The position numbers were made by a program, and so were the translations under genes. Below the pieces are notes generated by a model. That model had not been told where the DNA came from and did not search any database. It was given only the letters and a program-made list of their open reading frames with translations. Of a DNA stretch of 7,909 nucleotides, positions 1 to 5,886 are shown piece by piece. Numbering within the stretch: position 1 is the stretch's first letter; every line of letters starts with the position of its first letter. The DNA comes from an uncultured Alcanivoracaceae bacterium (lineage in GTDB: Bacteria > Pseudomonadota > Gammaproteobacteria > Pseudomonadales > Alcanivoracaceae), in NCBI GenBank assembly GCA_937943665.1, contig CALEAR010000341.1, forward strand, positions 1 through 7,909, in the 5' to 3' direction.

Positions 1-692
1 CCTGCTTGCATAACGCGCGCAATGTGCTCACCTGTCATTATCCCACCAGCGGCAATTAAAGGCAGTGATACTTGCCGTTGAATACGAGGTAAAAGCTGTA
101 ATAAGGGCTCAAATACAGTGGCGTTGCGATTGAATACCCCTTGATGCCCGCCCGCTTCTTTACCTTGCACAATGATGCCATCTAACCCTGCATGGGCGAT
201 GGCTTCCGCTTCTGAAAGGCGGGTGGCGCAGCCAAGTAAAATAATGCCCTGCGCTTTAAAGGCGCGCACCATCTCTGGAGTAGGCACACCAAAATGAAAA
301 CTAAGTACAGCGGGCTTTTTCTTAAGCAGCAAATCCACCATGGCAGGATTGTGGTTCAGGCTAGTGTAGCCGGCGGTTAGTGTGTTAGGCGTGGGGGCGT
401 TAAGCGCTGTGAATAAGGGGCGAAAGTGTTCTATCCATTGTTGCGCCTGTTGGTTATCCAAGGGGGTGGGATCATGGCAAAAGAAATTAAGGTTAAAGGG
501 GCCTGAAGTGTGACGACGAATTTCTTGAATATGATTTGCCACCGCTTCCACGCTTAGGGCGGCACAGCCGTGGCCGCCAAGGGCGCCCGCATTGGATACA
601 GCGGCCGCGAGTGCGGGGGTGGTGGCTCCCGCCATGGGGGCTTGGAGAAGGGGAACAGTAATACCAAGTTGTTGCAAGAAGGATGATGACAT
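1..692 (-). CDS. Nitronate monooxygenase (2-nitropropane dioxygenase family), C-terminus cut by window edge
   Basis: The first 230 residues are present; the gene continues past base 1. The family are cytoplasmic FMN-dependent TIM-barrel enzymes that oxidise alkyl nitronates to a carbonyl compound and nitrite. Seen in order: an N-terminal QAPMAG segment (residues 17-22) that begins the FMN site, AVSNAGALGG (31-40), NLNFF (67-71), SFHFGVP (131-137), a GC-x-T strand end (154-157), QGKEAGGH (176-183) with the histidine expected in the active site, and LIAAGGI (212-218), typical of the FMN phosphate-binding strand. The ATG at 690-692 is preceded by GGAGG (700-704) at 7-base spacing, which fixes the start. 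It lies downstream of the c-551 gene on the same strand, 97 bases away with a hairpin between, so co-transcription is possible but not certain. Family assignment is firm; the physiological substrate cannot be told. Confidence 0.93.
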   Translation of the reverse strand, partial: MSSSFLQQLGITVPLLQAPMAGATTPALAAAVSNAGALGGHGCAALSVEAVANHIQEIRRHTSGPFNLNFFCHDPTPLDNQQAQQWIEHFRPLFTALNAPTPNTLTAGYTSLNHNPAMVDLLLKKKPAVLSFHFGVPTPEMVRAFKAQGIILLGCATRLSEAEAIAHAGLDGIIVQGKEAGGHQGVFNRNATVFEPLLQLLPRIQRQVSLPLIAAGGIMTGEHIARVMQA

Positions 693-755
693 AAGAAGGC
701 CTCCGTTAACTGTGGTTTTACTTTACGGGAATTGACCCTTGGAGGCGAGGGCAGA

Positions 756-781
756 TGCTGCTAGCGGAGACGCTAGCAGCA
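756..781 (-). terminator. Perfect 11-bp hairpin after the cytochrome gene; possible terminator or processing element
   Basis: Bases 756-766 and 771-781 are perfect inverted repeats (TGCTGCTAGCG / CGCTAGCAGCA) around a 4-base loop. The hairpin begins 8 bases after the c-551 stop codon on the minus strand, the usual place for a terminator. It lacks a T-run on either strand (the minus strand continues TCTGCCCTCG), so classical intrinsic termination is doubtful. It may instead protect the 3' end of the cytochrome mRNA, or reduce read-through into the nitronate monooxygenase gene. Confidence 0.45.
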
Positions 782-789
782 CGGAGGTA

Positions 790-1098
790 TTATTGGCTAA
801 GTACCCACTCAGCAAGTGTGGCCGCTTCTTCTTCGGTCACGTTGTTGGGGGGCATGGGCACGGGGCCCCAAGCGCCGCTGCTACCGTTTTTAATGTGAGA
901 AGCCACAGTTTCGGCAGCGTCCTCTTCATCGGCATACTTTTCAGCAACGTCTTTAAATGCAGGACCAACAATTTTGTTATCTACGGAGTGGCAAGCCACA
1001 CAGCCTTTGGTGTTGAACAGTTCTTCACCATCAGCCATGGCGGGCTGAACCAAGAATGTTGCACCTAGTGCAACCACTGGGATGAGTAGTTTTTTCAT
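790..1098 (-). CDS. nirM: Cytochrome c-551 precursor (cytochrome c8 type)
   Basis: A 102-residue precursor of a small periplasmic class I c-type cytochrome. Residues 1-22 form a Sec signal peptide ending PAMA, giving a mature protein of about 80 residues, close to the 82 of Pseudomonas c-551. The haem is attached at C33-x-x-C36-H37; the sixth ligand is M82 in the [10 protein letters not shown] segment. [19 protein letters not shown] and the C-terminal WVLSQ match P. aeruginosa c-551 as I know it. In pseudomonads this protein donates electrons to cytochrome cd1 nitrite reductase and related periplasmic enzymes. An upstream in-frame ATG at 1117-1119 would add seven residues, but the start at 1096-1098 has a GAGGAA site and begins the signal peptide correctly. 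The neighbouring dnr, nnrS and FNR-type box fit control by low oxygen or NO. The symbol nirM is used by similarity; no nirS is in view. Confidence 0.92.
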   Translation of the reverse strand: MKKLLIPVVALGATFLVQPAMADGEELFNTKGCVACHSVDNKIVGPAFKDVAEKYADEEDAAETVASHIKNGSSGAWGPVPMPPNNVTEEEAATLAEWVLSQ

Positions 1099-1102
1099 AG
1101 TA

Positions 1103-1108
1103 TTCCTC
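1103..1108 (-). promoter_or_regulatory. Ribosome binding site deciding the c-551 start
   Basis: The minus strand reads GAGGAA here, 4 bases before the ATG at 1096-1098. It overlaps the stretch just downstream of the alternative ATG at 1117-1119, so it supports the shorter, 102-residue precursor. Confidence 0.7.
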
Positions 1109-1154
1109 ACTAATCTCACAACTGTTATGTGATTTTATGCGTTATGCAGGTGTC

Positions 1155-1191
1155 AGTATACATACCGAGCATAGGGAGTAACAGAAGTCTA
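1155..1191 (-). promoter_or_regulatory. Candidate -10 elements for the c-551 gene
   Basis: Two minus-strand hexamers could serve. TATACT (1155-1160, 5 of 6 to TATAAT) would start transcription near 1148 and place the FNR-type box centre at about -70.5, a class I activation distance. TAGACT (1186-1191, 4 of 6) would start near 1178 and place the box at about -40, close to the class II position of -41.5. Neither has a good -35 hexamer, as expected of an activator-dependent promoter. Which is used cannot be told from sequence. Confidence 0.4.
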
Positions 1192-1211
1192 CAACTTATT
1201 TATGGGGTGAC

Positions 1212-1225
1212 ATGATTAAAATCAA
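1212..1225. promoter_or_regulatory. FNR/ANR/DNR-type operator box between c-551 and nnrS
   Basis: ATGAT-TAAA-ATCAA matches the TTGAT-N4-ATCAA consensus at 9 of 10 defined positions. The site is palindromic and lies about midway between the two divergent genes (centre about 120 bases from the c-551 start and 126 from the nnrS start), so it could serve both. Towards nnrS, a weak -10 (TAAAAA, 1250-1255) lies at about the class II distance. The regulator at 2430-3119 has the residues expected to read this sequence. Binding is inferred; ANR or FNR encoded elsewhere could also use it. Confidence 0.75.
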
Positions 1226-1344
1226 GCGAATAAAAGATAAAAAAATCAATAAAAATTATGGTGTTATTAAGGAAAGATAAATTAGTATGAAGGAAAATAG
1301 CCATTAAAAATTCACGAAATATTCCTAATTGAGGCGAGTGAGCA

Positions 1345-2433
1345 TTGAAAACCTCTTCTAAGGTGTTGGCCAGTTATTATTTATTCCCCGTGGCGGCCTT
1401 GTATGGTGCCATTGTATTGCCTTGGTCTGTGTTGGCCATGTTGGGGCACCTATGGGCGCCCCCTGGCTTACTTAGCCGCCATGGTCATATACATGAGCTC
1501 TTAGCAGGCTATGCCATTGTGGTGGTGTTGGGGTATTTGTTGGGGAAAGTGAGCTGGCGGCTTCTTGGTGGTGTGTTATTCGTATGGGTTGCAGGGCGTT
1601 TAACATTCCTCATGGCACCTTTTTCGGGCTTAGCTGTGGGCACCGCTTTATTATTGGGCTTGTGTTTTGCTTGGTTAACGGTGCCACGGTTTGCTCGTTC
1701 TGCTAAGAAGTGGCGCAACAGGAGTTTGGTTCCTTTGTTGCTGCTGCTCAGCCTAAGTGTGGTGGCTGTGGCCTTGCCCGTGGCGTGGGGAAGGGAGGCC
1801 ATTTGGGTGCTGTTGATGGGGCTTTGCTTGCTGATGTTTTTTATGGGGGGACGTACCTTAGCCCCTGCGGTGGCGGGGCATTTAATCCGTCAAAAAATTC
1901 CCATGCCTGCACGGGTGCAACCCAATATTGAGGGGGCCGGCATTATTTTATTGTTCCTTGCCATGGGGGCAGGGTGGTGGGCACCGTCGTTAGCGGGGGC
2001 CTGTTTAGCCGTGGTGGGAGTGTTGGTGCTTGTGCGAATGTGGCGTTGGCAGCTATGGCATTGCAAGAGGCGTTGGGATTTGCTTTGGCTAGCCTCAGGG
2101 TATGCTTGGTTAGGGGTGGGGTTATTGTTGTTGGGGTTGAGCTTTTTGGGGCACTGTGCCTGGCGCACGGCAGGTGCCCATGCCATTACCGTGGGCGCCT
2201 TAGGAACACTCACGGTAACGATTATGGCGCGCACGCGAATGATTCAACGGTTTCGTGATCCTAATGCGTTAATCAGTGGCCATGTGGCCAGTGCCCTCAT
2301 GAATGGGGCCGCCCTATTGCGTGTGGGGCAAGGTTTACTGGGCGGGGTGGCAGGCCTCTATGGAGCGGCGGCTTTATGGAGCGCTGCCATGGTGGCCTTA
2401 GGTTGGACGTGTTGGCGTAGCCGTATGGCTTAA
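1345..2433 (+). CDS. nnrS: NnrS family integral membrane protein
   Basis: A 362-residue, very hydrophobic protein with roughly ten to twelve membrane segments in the inner membrane. Family signatures seen: HGHIHELLAGYA (residues 46-57, with H46, H48, H50 and E51), GGRTLAPAV (168-176), and HAITVGALGTLTVTIMAR (279-296). NnrS of Rhodobacter sphaeroides was described as a haem- and copper-containing membrane protein under control of the NO-responsive regulator NnrR, and NnrS in other bacteria is linked to resistance to NO stress; its exact chemistry is unsettled. The length is slightly below the usual 390-400. No ATG fits: the start is a TTG at 1345-1347 with GAGG at 1331-1334, ten bases away, so the start is only probable; a GTG at 1363 is an alternative. 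The gene faces dnr and overlaps it by four bases, and is divergent from c-551 across an FNR-type box. Confidence 0.9.
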   Translation: MKTSSKVLASYYLFPVAALYGAIVLPWSVLAMLGHLWAPPGLLSRHGHIHELLAGYAIVVVLGYLLGKVSWRLLGGVLFVWVAGRLTFLMAPFSGLAVGTALLLGLCFAWLTVPRFARSAKKWRNRSLVPLLLLLSLSVVAVALPVAWGREAIWVLLMGLCLLMFFMGGRTLAPAVAGHLIRQKIPMPARVQPNIEGAGIILLFLAMGAGWWAPSLAGACLAVVGVLVLVRMWRWQLWHCKRRWDLLWLASGYAWLGVGLLLLGLSFLGHCAWRTAGAHAITVGALGTLTVTIMARTRMIQRFRDPNALISGHVASALMNGAALLRVGQGLLGGVAGLYGAAALWSAAMVALGWTCWRSRMA

Positions 2434-3119
2434 TCGAAATTTTCTAGCCGTTCACGATCCAAAATACAAATCATGCGGCCGTCCACGCGAATAAGGCCTT
2501 CGCTGCTGAGGTTATGCAAAATGCGGGAGAAGGTTTCTGGTTGAATGGATAAATGCCCTGCCACCAAGCGTTTTGCCATGGGGAGTTCAAAGCTTAATTC
2601 TTGGCAATCGCCACATTGGCGCAGCCCCTGGGAGAGTAGGTAGCGAATAACCCGGTGGGTGGCGTTTTTTAAGGAGAGCATTTCTATTTCGCTTACACGG
2701 CGGTGCAGACGCACGGATAATGCGGCCAGCAGGGCCATGGCTGTGTCTTCACTACGGCGCACTAACTCCCGATACACAGTGTTTGAAAGCATCAGCAGCT
2801 GTGTGGGTTGCACTGCCTGTGCAGAGGCCACATAGGTATCTCGACCCATAAACATCATGGCTTCGGCAAAGGTGCTGCGATCTCCAATAACCTCCAGCAC
2901 TTTTTCTTGGCCATCGGGCGTGGTGCGAAAAATTTTAATGCTGCCAGAAATCACAAAGCAAAAATAATGGCATTCATCCCCTTGGGAAAATACCGTTTCA
3001 CCCTTTTCTAAATTCACCAGCCGGCTATCGTTGAGTAGTTCAATGAGTTGCTGCTCATTTAATGCCGCAAAAAGATGATGTTCACGTAACACTTTTTGGT
3101 ACAGGGGATGAGGTTTCAT
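2430..3119 (-). CDS. dnr: DNR-type Crp/Fnr family NO-responsive transcription regulator
   Basis: A 229-residue regulator with an N-terminal cyclic-nucleotide-like beta-barrel (about 15-115), a long dimer helix (about 125-150) and a C-terminal winged helix (about 152-229). TPDGQEKVLEV, FAEAMMFM, LSLKNATHR and AGHLSIQPETFSRI match P. aeruginosa DNR, which binds haem, senses NO and activates denitrification genes. The N-terminal cysteine set of oxygen-sensing FNR/ANR is absent. The recognition helix (about 193-203) keeps E195, S198 and R199, the FNR-like trio that reads TTGAT half-sites; one such box lies at 1212-1225. It carries an unusual C169-G-D-C172 in the hinge before the helix-turn-helix, plus C50 and C54 in the barrel. 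GGGAG (3126-3130) stands 6 bases before the ATG. Its stop codon overlaps that of convergent nnrS; plsB upstream is separated by a terminator. Confidence 0.93.
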   Translation of the reverse strand: MKPHPLYQKVLREHHLFAALNEQQLIELLNDSRLVNLEKGETVFSQGDECHYFCFVISGSIKIFRTTPDGQEKVLEVIGDRSTFAEAMMFMGRDTYVASAQAVQPTQLLMLSNTVYRELVRRSEDTAMALLAALSVRLHRRVSEIEMLSLKNATHRVIRYLLSQGLRQCGDCQELSFELPMAKRLVAGHLSIQPETFSRILHNLSSEGLIRVDGRMICILDRERLENFD

Positions 3120-3147
3120 AGGGCACTCCCAAATAGTTGCGGCGCTT

Positions 3148-3156
3148 ATGTTAACA
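3148..3156 (-). promoter_or_regulatory. Candidate extended -10 promoter of dnr
   Basis: The minus strand reads TGT-TAACAT, an extended -10 (TGn plus 4 of 6 to TATAAT), which would start transcription near 3141 and leave a short leader of about 20 bases with the GGGAG site. It sits in the only free space between the plsB terminator and dnr. No matching -35 hexamer and no FNR-type box was seen here. Confidence 0.35.
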
Positions 3157-3172
3157 CAGTTTTTTTACAGAT

Positions 3173-3199
3173 TAAGAAAACCCGCCTCAAAGGGCGGGT
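3173..3199 (-). terminator. Intrinsic terminator of plsB
   Basis: On the minus strand, a GC-rich stem ACCCGCC / GGCGGGT (3193-3199 with 3180-3186) around a 6-base loop is followed at once by TTTTCTT (3173-3179). It begins 4 bases after the plsB stop codon. This is the textbook form of a Rho-independent terminator and separates plsB from dnr. Confidence 0.88.
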
Positions 3200-3203
3200 G
3201 GTG

Positions 3204-5687
3204 TTAAGCAGTTGCAGTATTGGGTGGGCCTGGGATATCACGGCGGGTGAGCTGGGCAATGGCTTGTCGCAGGCTCGGACTGAGCATTCGACGTGCCTCG
3301 CTATCAAGGGCAAGCAGGCGATGATCAAAGCTGAGGGTTTCGTCCGCTTCCACTGTTACCAAATCATAGGTTACCAACTGCTGAATGAAGTTTCTTAATA
3401 CGGTGCGATCAAAAAACTCCGGTGAATTGAACTCAAATAACAGGCTCAGGCGTTCTGCGGTTAAGTGCGCCATATCCTCCAAGGTTTGCTGTGTGAGCTG
3501 CTGTTTGCCCTGTTGCACCAAAATGCGAATAGTGAGGTAAAAGCGCTCCAGAGCCTGAGCCACGGTTTGAGCAAGGTGAGTGAGCAAATCGTTGGCCAGG
3601 GTGTTGTGGGGGGCGCCACTATAGTACTGGTCTTGTTGCTCAATGAGTCCTTGCTCACAGAGAGTATGGAGGATTTTATCCACCTGTTCCTTTAAGGCGT
3701 CCTCGGTATTCCAAGGTAAATAGTATTCCCCTTGGAAGAAAGGGTAGAGCAATTGCACCAGTTCTTGAATTTGCTGGCGGCTAATACGATGAGCATCCAC
3801 CAATAAGGAACACACTAAACCAGGCAATACAAACAGGTGTAAGCTGTTGTTGCGAATGTAGGCCATTTGTAAGGCGGTGTGGGCATCGGTGCTAATAATG
3901 TTGCCTAAGGGGTGCTCTTTGCGAGTGATGAAGTCGTTAGCAATGCCGTATTCAATGGTATCGCTGGGGCTGGTGTTGGCTAAGTTTACCCAAGGGCTAT
4001 AGGGCGCCTGTTCAAGTAACGTCATATACAGTTGTAACTGGCGGCGCAGTTGCGCCTCATCCATGGCGTGCTTGGGGGTGCCGAGCAAAGCCAAGGAAAG
4101 CAGGTTCACAGGGTTGGCCACGGCGGCGGCGTTAATGCGGGAAACAATTTCTAAACCTAGATTGCCAATGGCGCTGCGTAGGGTTTCCCCTTCGGCGGTT
4201 TTGGTGTCTTCCCATTGGGGGATTTGTTCCGCCAAATAATCCTCTAGCAAAATAGGATCCCCAAAGCTCACATGCACTTCACCAAAATGGCGACGCAAAA
4301 TGGAAAGGGAGCGGAAGAAGCCCAAAAAGCTTTCCTTTTGCTTTTGCTTGCCGGTGAGCTCACCAATATAAGTGCTGCCTTCCATTAGCTTTTCATAACC
4401 CACATAAACGGGCACAAAGGCAATGGGGCGATTGCGATCGCGCAGGTAACTTTGTACCGTCATGGCGAGCATGCCAGCACGGGGTGGCAGCATGCGACCA
4501 CTGCGGCTGCGTCCGCCCTCCACAAAATATTCAATGGAATAGCCGCGGCTAAGAATAATATGCAGGTACTCATTAAACACGGCCCCGTAGAGAGGGTTAT
4601 CTCTAAAGCTGCGACGTAGGAAGAAGGCGCCACCGCGTCGTAAAATGGTGCCAATAATGGGCAGATTGAGGTTCACACCGGCCGCTATATGAGGAGGCGC
4701 ATAGCCTGCCTTGTAAACCAAGTAGCTCAGTAGCAAGTAATCCGCATGGCTACGGTGGCAGGGGGTATAAACTAAGGTGTGAGTTTTCGCAATCTCGGAT
4801 AAATGATCCGTATTGTAAGCTTTTAAGCCACTATAAAGGCGGTTCCACACCCACTCTAATAAAATTTCTAGAAAACGAATCACGGTGTGGGAGTAATCAG
4901 AAGCGATTTCCATGGCATAGCGGCGGGCTTTGCGCTCGTGTTTGGCATAGCTTTCATCGGCTTCTTCCGCGCTGCGTTGAATGGCTTCACGAATAGGGGT
5001 GCTGAGCAATAAATTGTTCACCAGAGTGCGGCGATGGGAAAGGTCTGGCCCAATCATGGCTTCTTGTTGGCGGCGGAAGTGCACCCGCAAAATACGTTTG
5101 GCCTTACGTGCCACCCGTTCTTCAGAAATTTTTTCATCCACCAGCTCGCGCAATGAAAGCGGTTCACTCACGCTTAAATACAGCTGACGTCCTTGGGTGA
5201 GAATAATAAAAAACTTTTTAATAAACCCAGGGGCAGACCAGTTGTTGGAAAAAATCACCTTCCACAGAGAGCTCTCTTTTTCGGGTCCGCGGCCCCAATA
5301 CAAGGCCACAGGCACAATTTGTACATCTTGATCGCCATGCTCACGTAAGTGAGTAATCAAAGTATCTAAATGGCCAGATTGTTGTGCTACGCGTTGGCGG
5401 CTAAACATATGTTTGCGGCGGTACATGTAGCTATAACTGCGCCGGCGATGGGGGCGCGCCATGGGTAGCATGGCGGTGGGTTTAGGAAGGCCAAGGCGTT
5501 TGGCTTCTTTTTCTAAGATCAGTAAATCCGCAATGGAACGATCGCGCAATACATATAGGGTGGGGGTATTGGCATCGATGCCGAGTTTATCAATTTCTTC
5601 AGGGATTAATGTAATGCGCGTGCACCAGGTTAAAAACAGGCGCATGAGGGCGAACAGCAAATGATCTAAACCAAACCAAAAACTCAT
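3204..5687 (-). CDS. plsB: Glycerol-3-phosphate 1-O-acyltransferase
   Basis: PlsB puts the first acyl group on sn-glycerol 3-phosphate, using acyl-CoA or acyl-ACP, to make lysophosphatidate at the inner membrane. With the start used here it has 827 residues (E. coli 807). All four acyltransferase blocks are visible: HRSHAD (H311-x4-D316, the catalytic pair), GGAFFLRRSF (352-361), FVEGGRSRSG (388-397) and PVYVGYEKLMEG (426-437), followed by IGELTGKQKQKES. The long N-terminal region and the C-terminal part of about 340 residues are typical of the proteobacterial PlsB form. A GTG at 5700-5702 would add five residues but has no Shine-Dalgarno sequence; the ATG at 5685-5687 has a weak AAGAAG just before it, so either is possible. 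The gene appears to be a single transcription unit with its own terminator. No convincing promoter was found upstream. Confidence 0.96.
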   Translation of the reverse strand: MSFWFGLDHLLFALMRLFLTWCTRITLIPEEIDKLGIDANTPTLYVLRDRSIADLLILEKEAKRLGLPKPTAMLPMARPHRRRSYSYMYRRKHMFSRQRVAQQSGHLDTLITHLREHGDQDVQIVPVALYWGRGPEKESSLWKVIFSNNWSAPGFIKKFFIILTQGRQLYLSVSEPLSLRELVDEKISEERVARKAKRILRVHFRRQQEAMIGPDLSHRRTLVNNLLLSTPIREAIQRSAEEADESYAKHERKARRYAMEIASDYSHTVIRFLEILLEWVWNRLYSGLKAYNTDHLSEIAKTHTLVYTPCHRSHADYLLLSYLVYKAGYAPPHIAAGVNLNLPIIGTILRRGGAFFLRRSFRDNPLYGAVFNEYLHIILSRGYSIEYFVEGGRSRSGRMLPPRAGMLAMTVQSYLRDRNRPIAFVPVYVGYEKLMEGSTYIGELTGKQKQKESFLGFFRSLSILRRHFGEVHVSFGDPILLEDYLAEQIPQWEDTKTAEGETLRSAIGNLGLEIVSRINAAAVANPVNLLSLALLGTPKHAMDEAQLRRQLQLYMTLLEQAPYSPWVNLANTSPSDTIEYGIANDFITRKEHPLGNIISTDAHTALQMAYIRNNSLHLFVLPGLVCSLLVDAHRISRQQIQELVQLLYPFFQGEYYLPWNTEDALKEQVDKILHTLCEQGLIEQQDQYYSGAPHNTLANDLLTHLAQTVAQALERFYLTIRILVQQGKQQLTQQTLEDMAHLTAERLSLLFEFNSPEFFDRTVLRNFIQQLVTYDLVTVEADETLSFDHRLLALDSEARRMLSPSLRQAIAQLTRRDIPGPPNTATA

Positions 5688-5770
5688 AGTCTTCTTAATC
5701 ACTCAAGAATGGGAAACGGGGTAAGTGTAAATAAAAAAGCGTAAAGGGCACAGACCAAGAGTGTAAGTTA

Positions 5771-5803
5771 TTGCTTCATTTAGGCTAAAGAGGTGTGAAG
5801 CAA
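5771..5803. repeat. 8-bp inverted repeat in the plsB/outer membrane protein gap
   Basis: TTGCTTCA (5771-5778) and TGAAGCAA (5796-5803) are perfect inverted repeats separated by 17 bases. The arms lie between divergent plsB and the outer membrane protein gene, so a regulator site or an mRNA hairpin placed just before the Shine-Dalgarno at 5811-5819 are both possible. The centre-to-centre distance of 25 bases is longer than most dimer operators. Confidence 0.4.
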
Positions 5804-5810
5804 GTTCTTA

Positions 5811-5819
5811 AAGGAGGTG
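5811..5819 (+). promoter_or_regulatory. Perfect Shine-Dalgarno sequence not used by the main gene
   Basis: AAGGAGGTG is a full complement to the 16S rRNA 3' end, stronger than any other ribosome site in the window, yet it stands more than 65 bases before the outer membrane protein start, which has its own AGGA at 5876-5879. The nearest well-spaced start is the GTG at 5826. Confidence 0.6.
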
Positions 5820-5849
5820 TTGGCAGTGGGGGCTAATGAGTGCGATACT
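5820..5849 (+). promoter_or_regulatory. Candidate sigma-70 promoter of the outer membrane protein gene
   Basis: TTGGCA (5820-5825, 5 of 6 to TTGACA) and GATACT (5844-5849, 4 of 6 to TATAAT) are 18 bases apart, giving a start near 5856 and a leader of about 30 bases. If this is the real promoter, the leader ORF at 5826-5873 would not be transcribed whole from it; the two readings compete. Confidence 0.35.
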
Positions 5850-5873
5850 GACACAGTACTAGGATTTTACTGA
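5826..5873 (+). CDS. Possible 15-residue leader peptide
   Basis: A GTG at 5826-5828 stands 8 bases after the GGAGG of the perfect Shine-Dalgarno and opens a 15-codon frame (peptide MGANECDTDTVLGFY) ending in TGA at 5871-5873, 13 bases before the outer membrane protein ATG. No run of one amino acid that would suggest classical attenuation is present. Support is the ribosome site and its spacing only; no family is recognised. It could be a translated leader coupled to the next gene or chance. Confidence 0.25.
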   Translation: MGANECDTDTVLGFY

Positions 5874-5886
5874 ACAGGAAAACACC

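Noticed and set aside
739..1068. Plus-strand open frame of 109 codons opposite the cytochrome gene
   Set aside because: It is the antisense of a clear cytochrome c-551 with signal peptide and haem motif, and its translation has no recognisable domain.
1234..1249. Second FNR-like box (AAGAT ... ATCAA) before nnrS
   Set aside because: The half-sites are 6 bases apart rather than 4, and the left one is poor; the A-rich run makes a chance match likely.
1287..1307. Short frame MKENSH upstream of nnrS
   Set aside because: Six codons with the nearest AAGGA 13 bases away; too little to support a leader peptide.
1345..3119. CRISPR, tRNA, rRNA or insertion-sequence remnants
   Set aside because: No spaced direct repeats, cloverleaf, transposase motif or terminal inverted repeat pair was seen here or elsewhere in the window.
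3204..5702. Several open frames of 60-80 codons on either strand within plsB
   Set aside because: All are shadows of the PlsB frame, whose catalytic motifs are intact, and none has a credible ribosome site and domain.
5820..5835. Sigma-54 promoter before the outer membrane protein gene (TTGGCA ... GGCTA)
   Set aside because: The GG and GC elements are two bases too close for the -24/-12 spacing.
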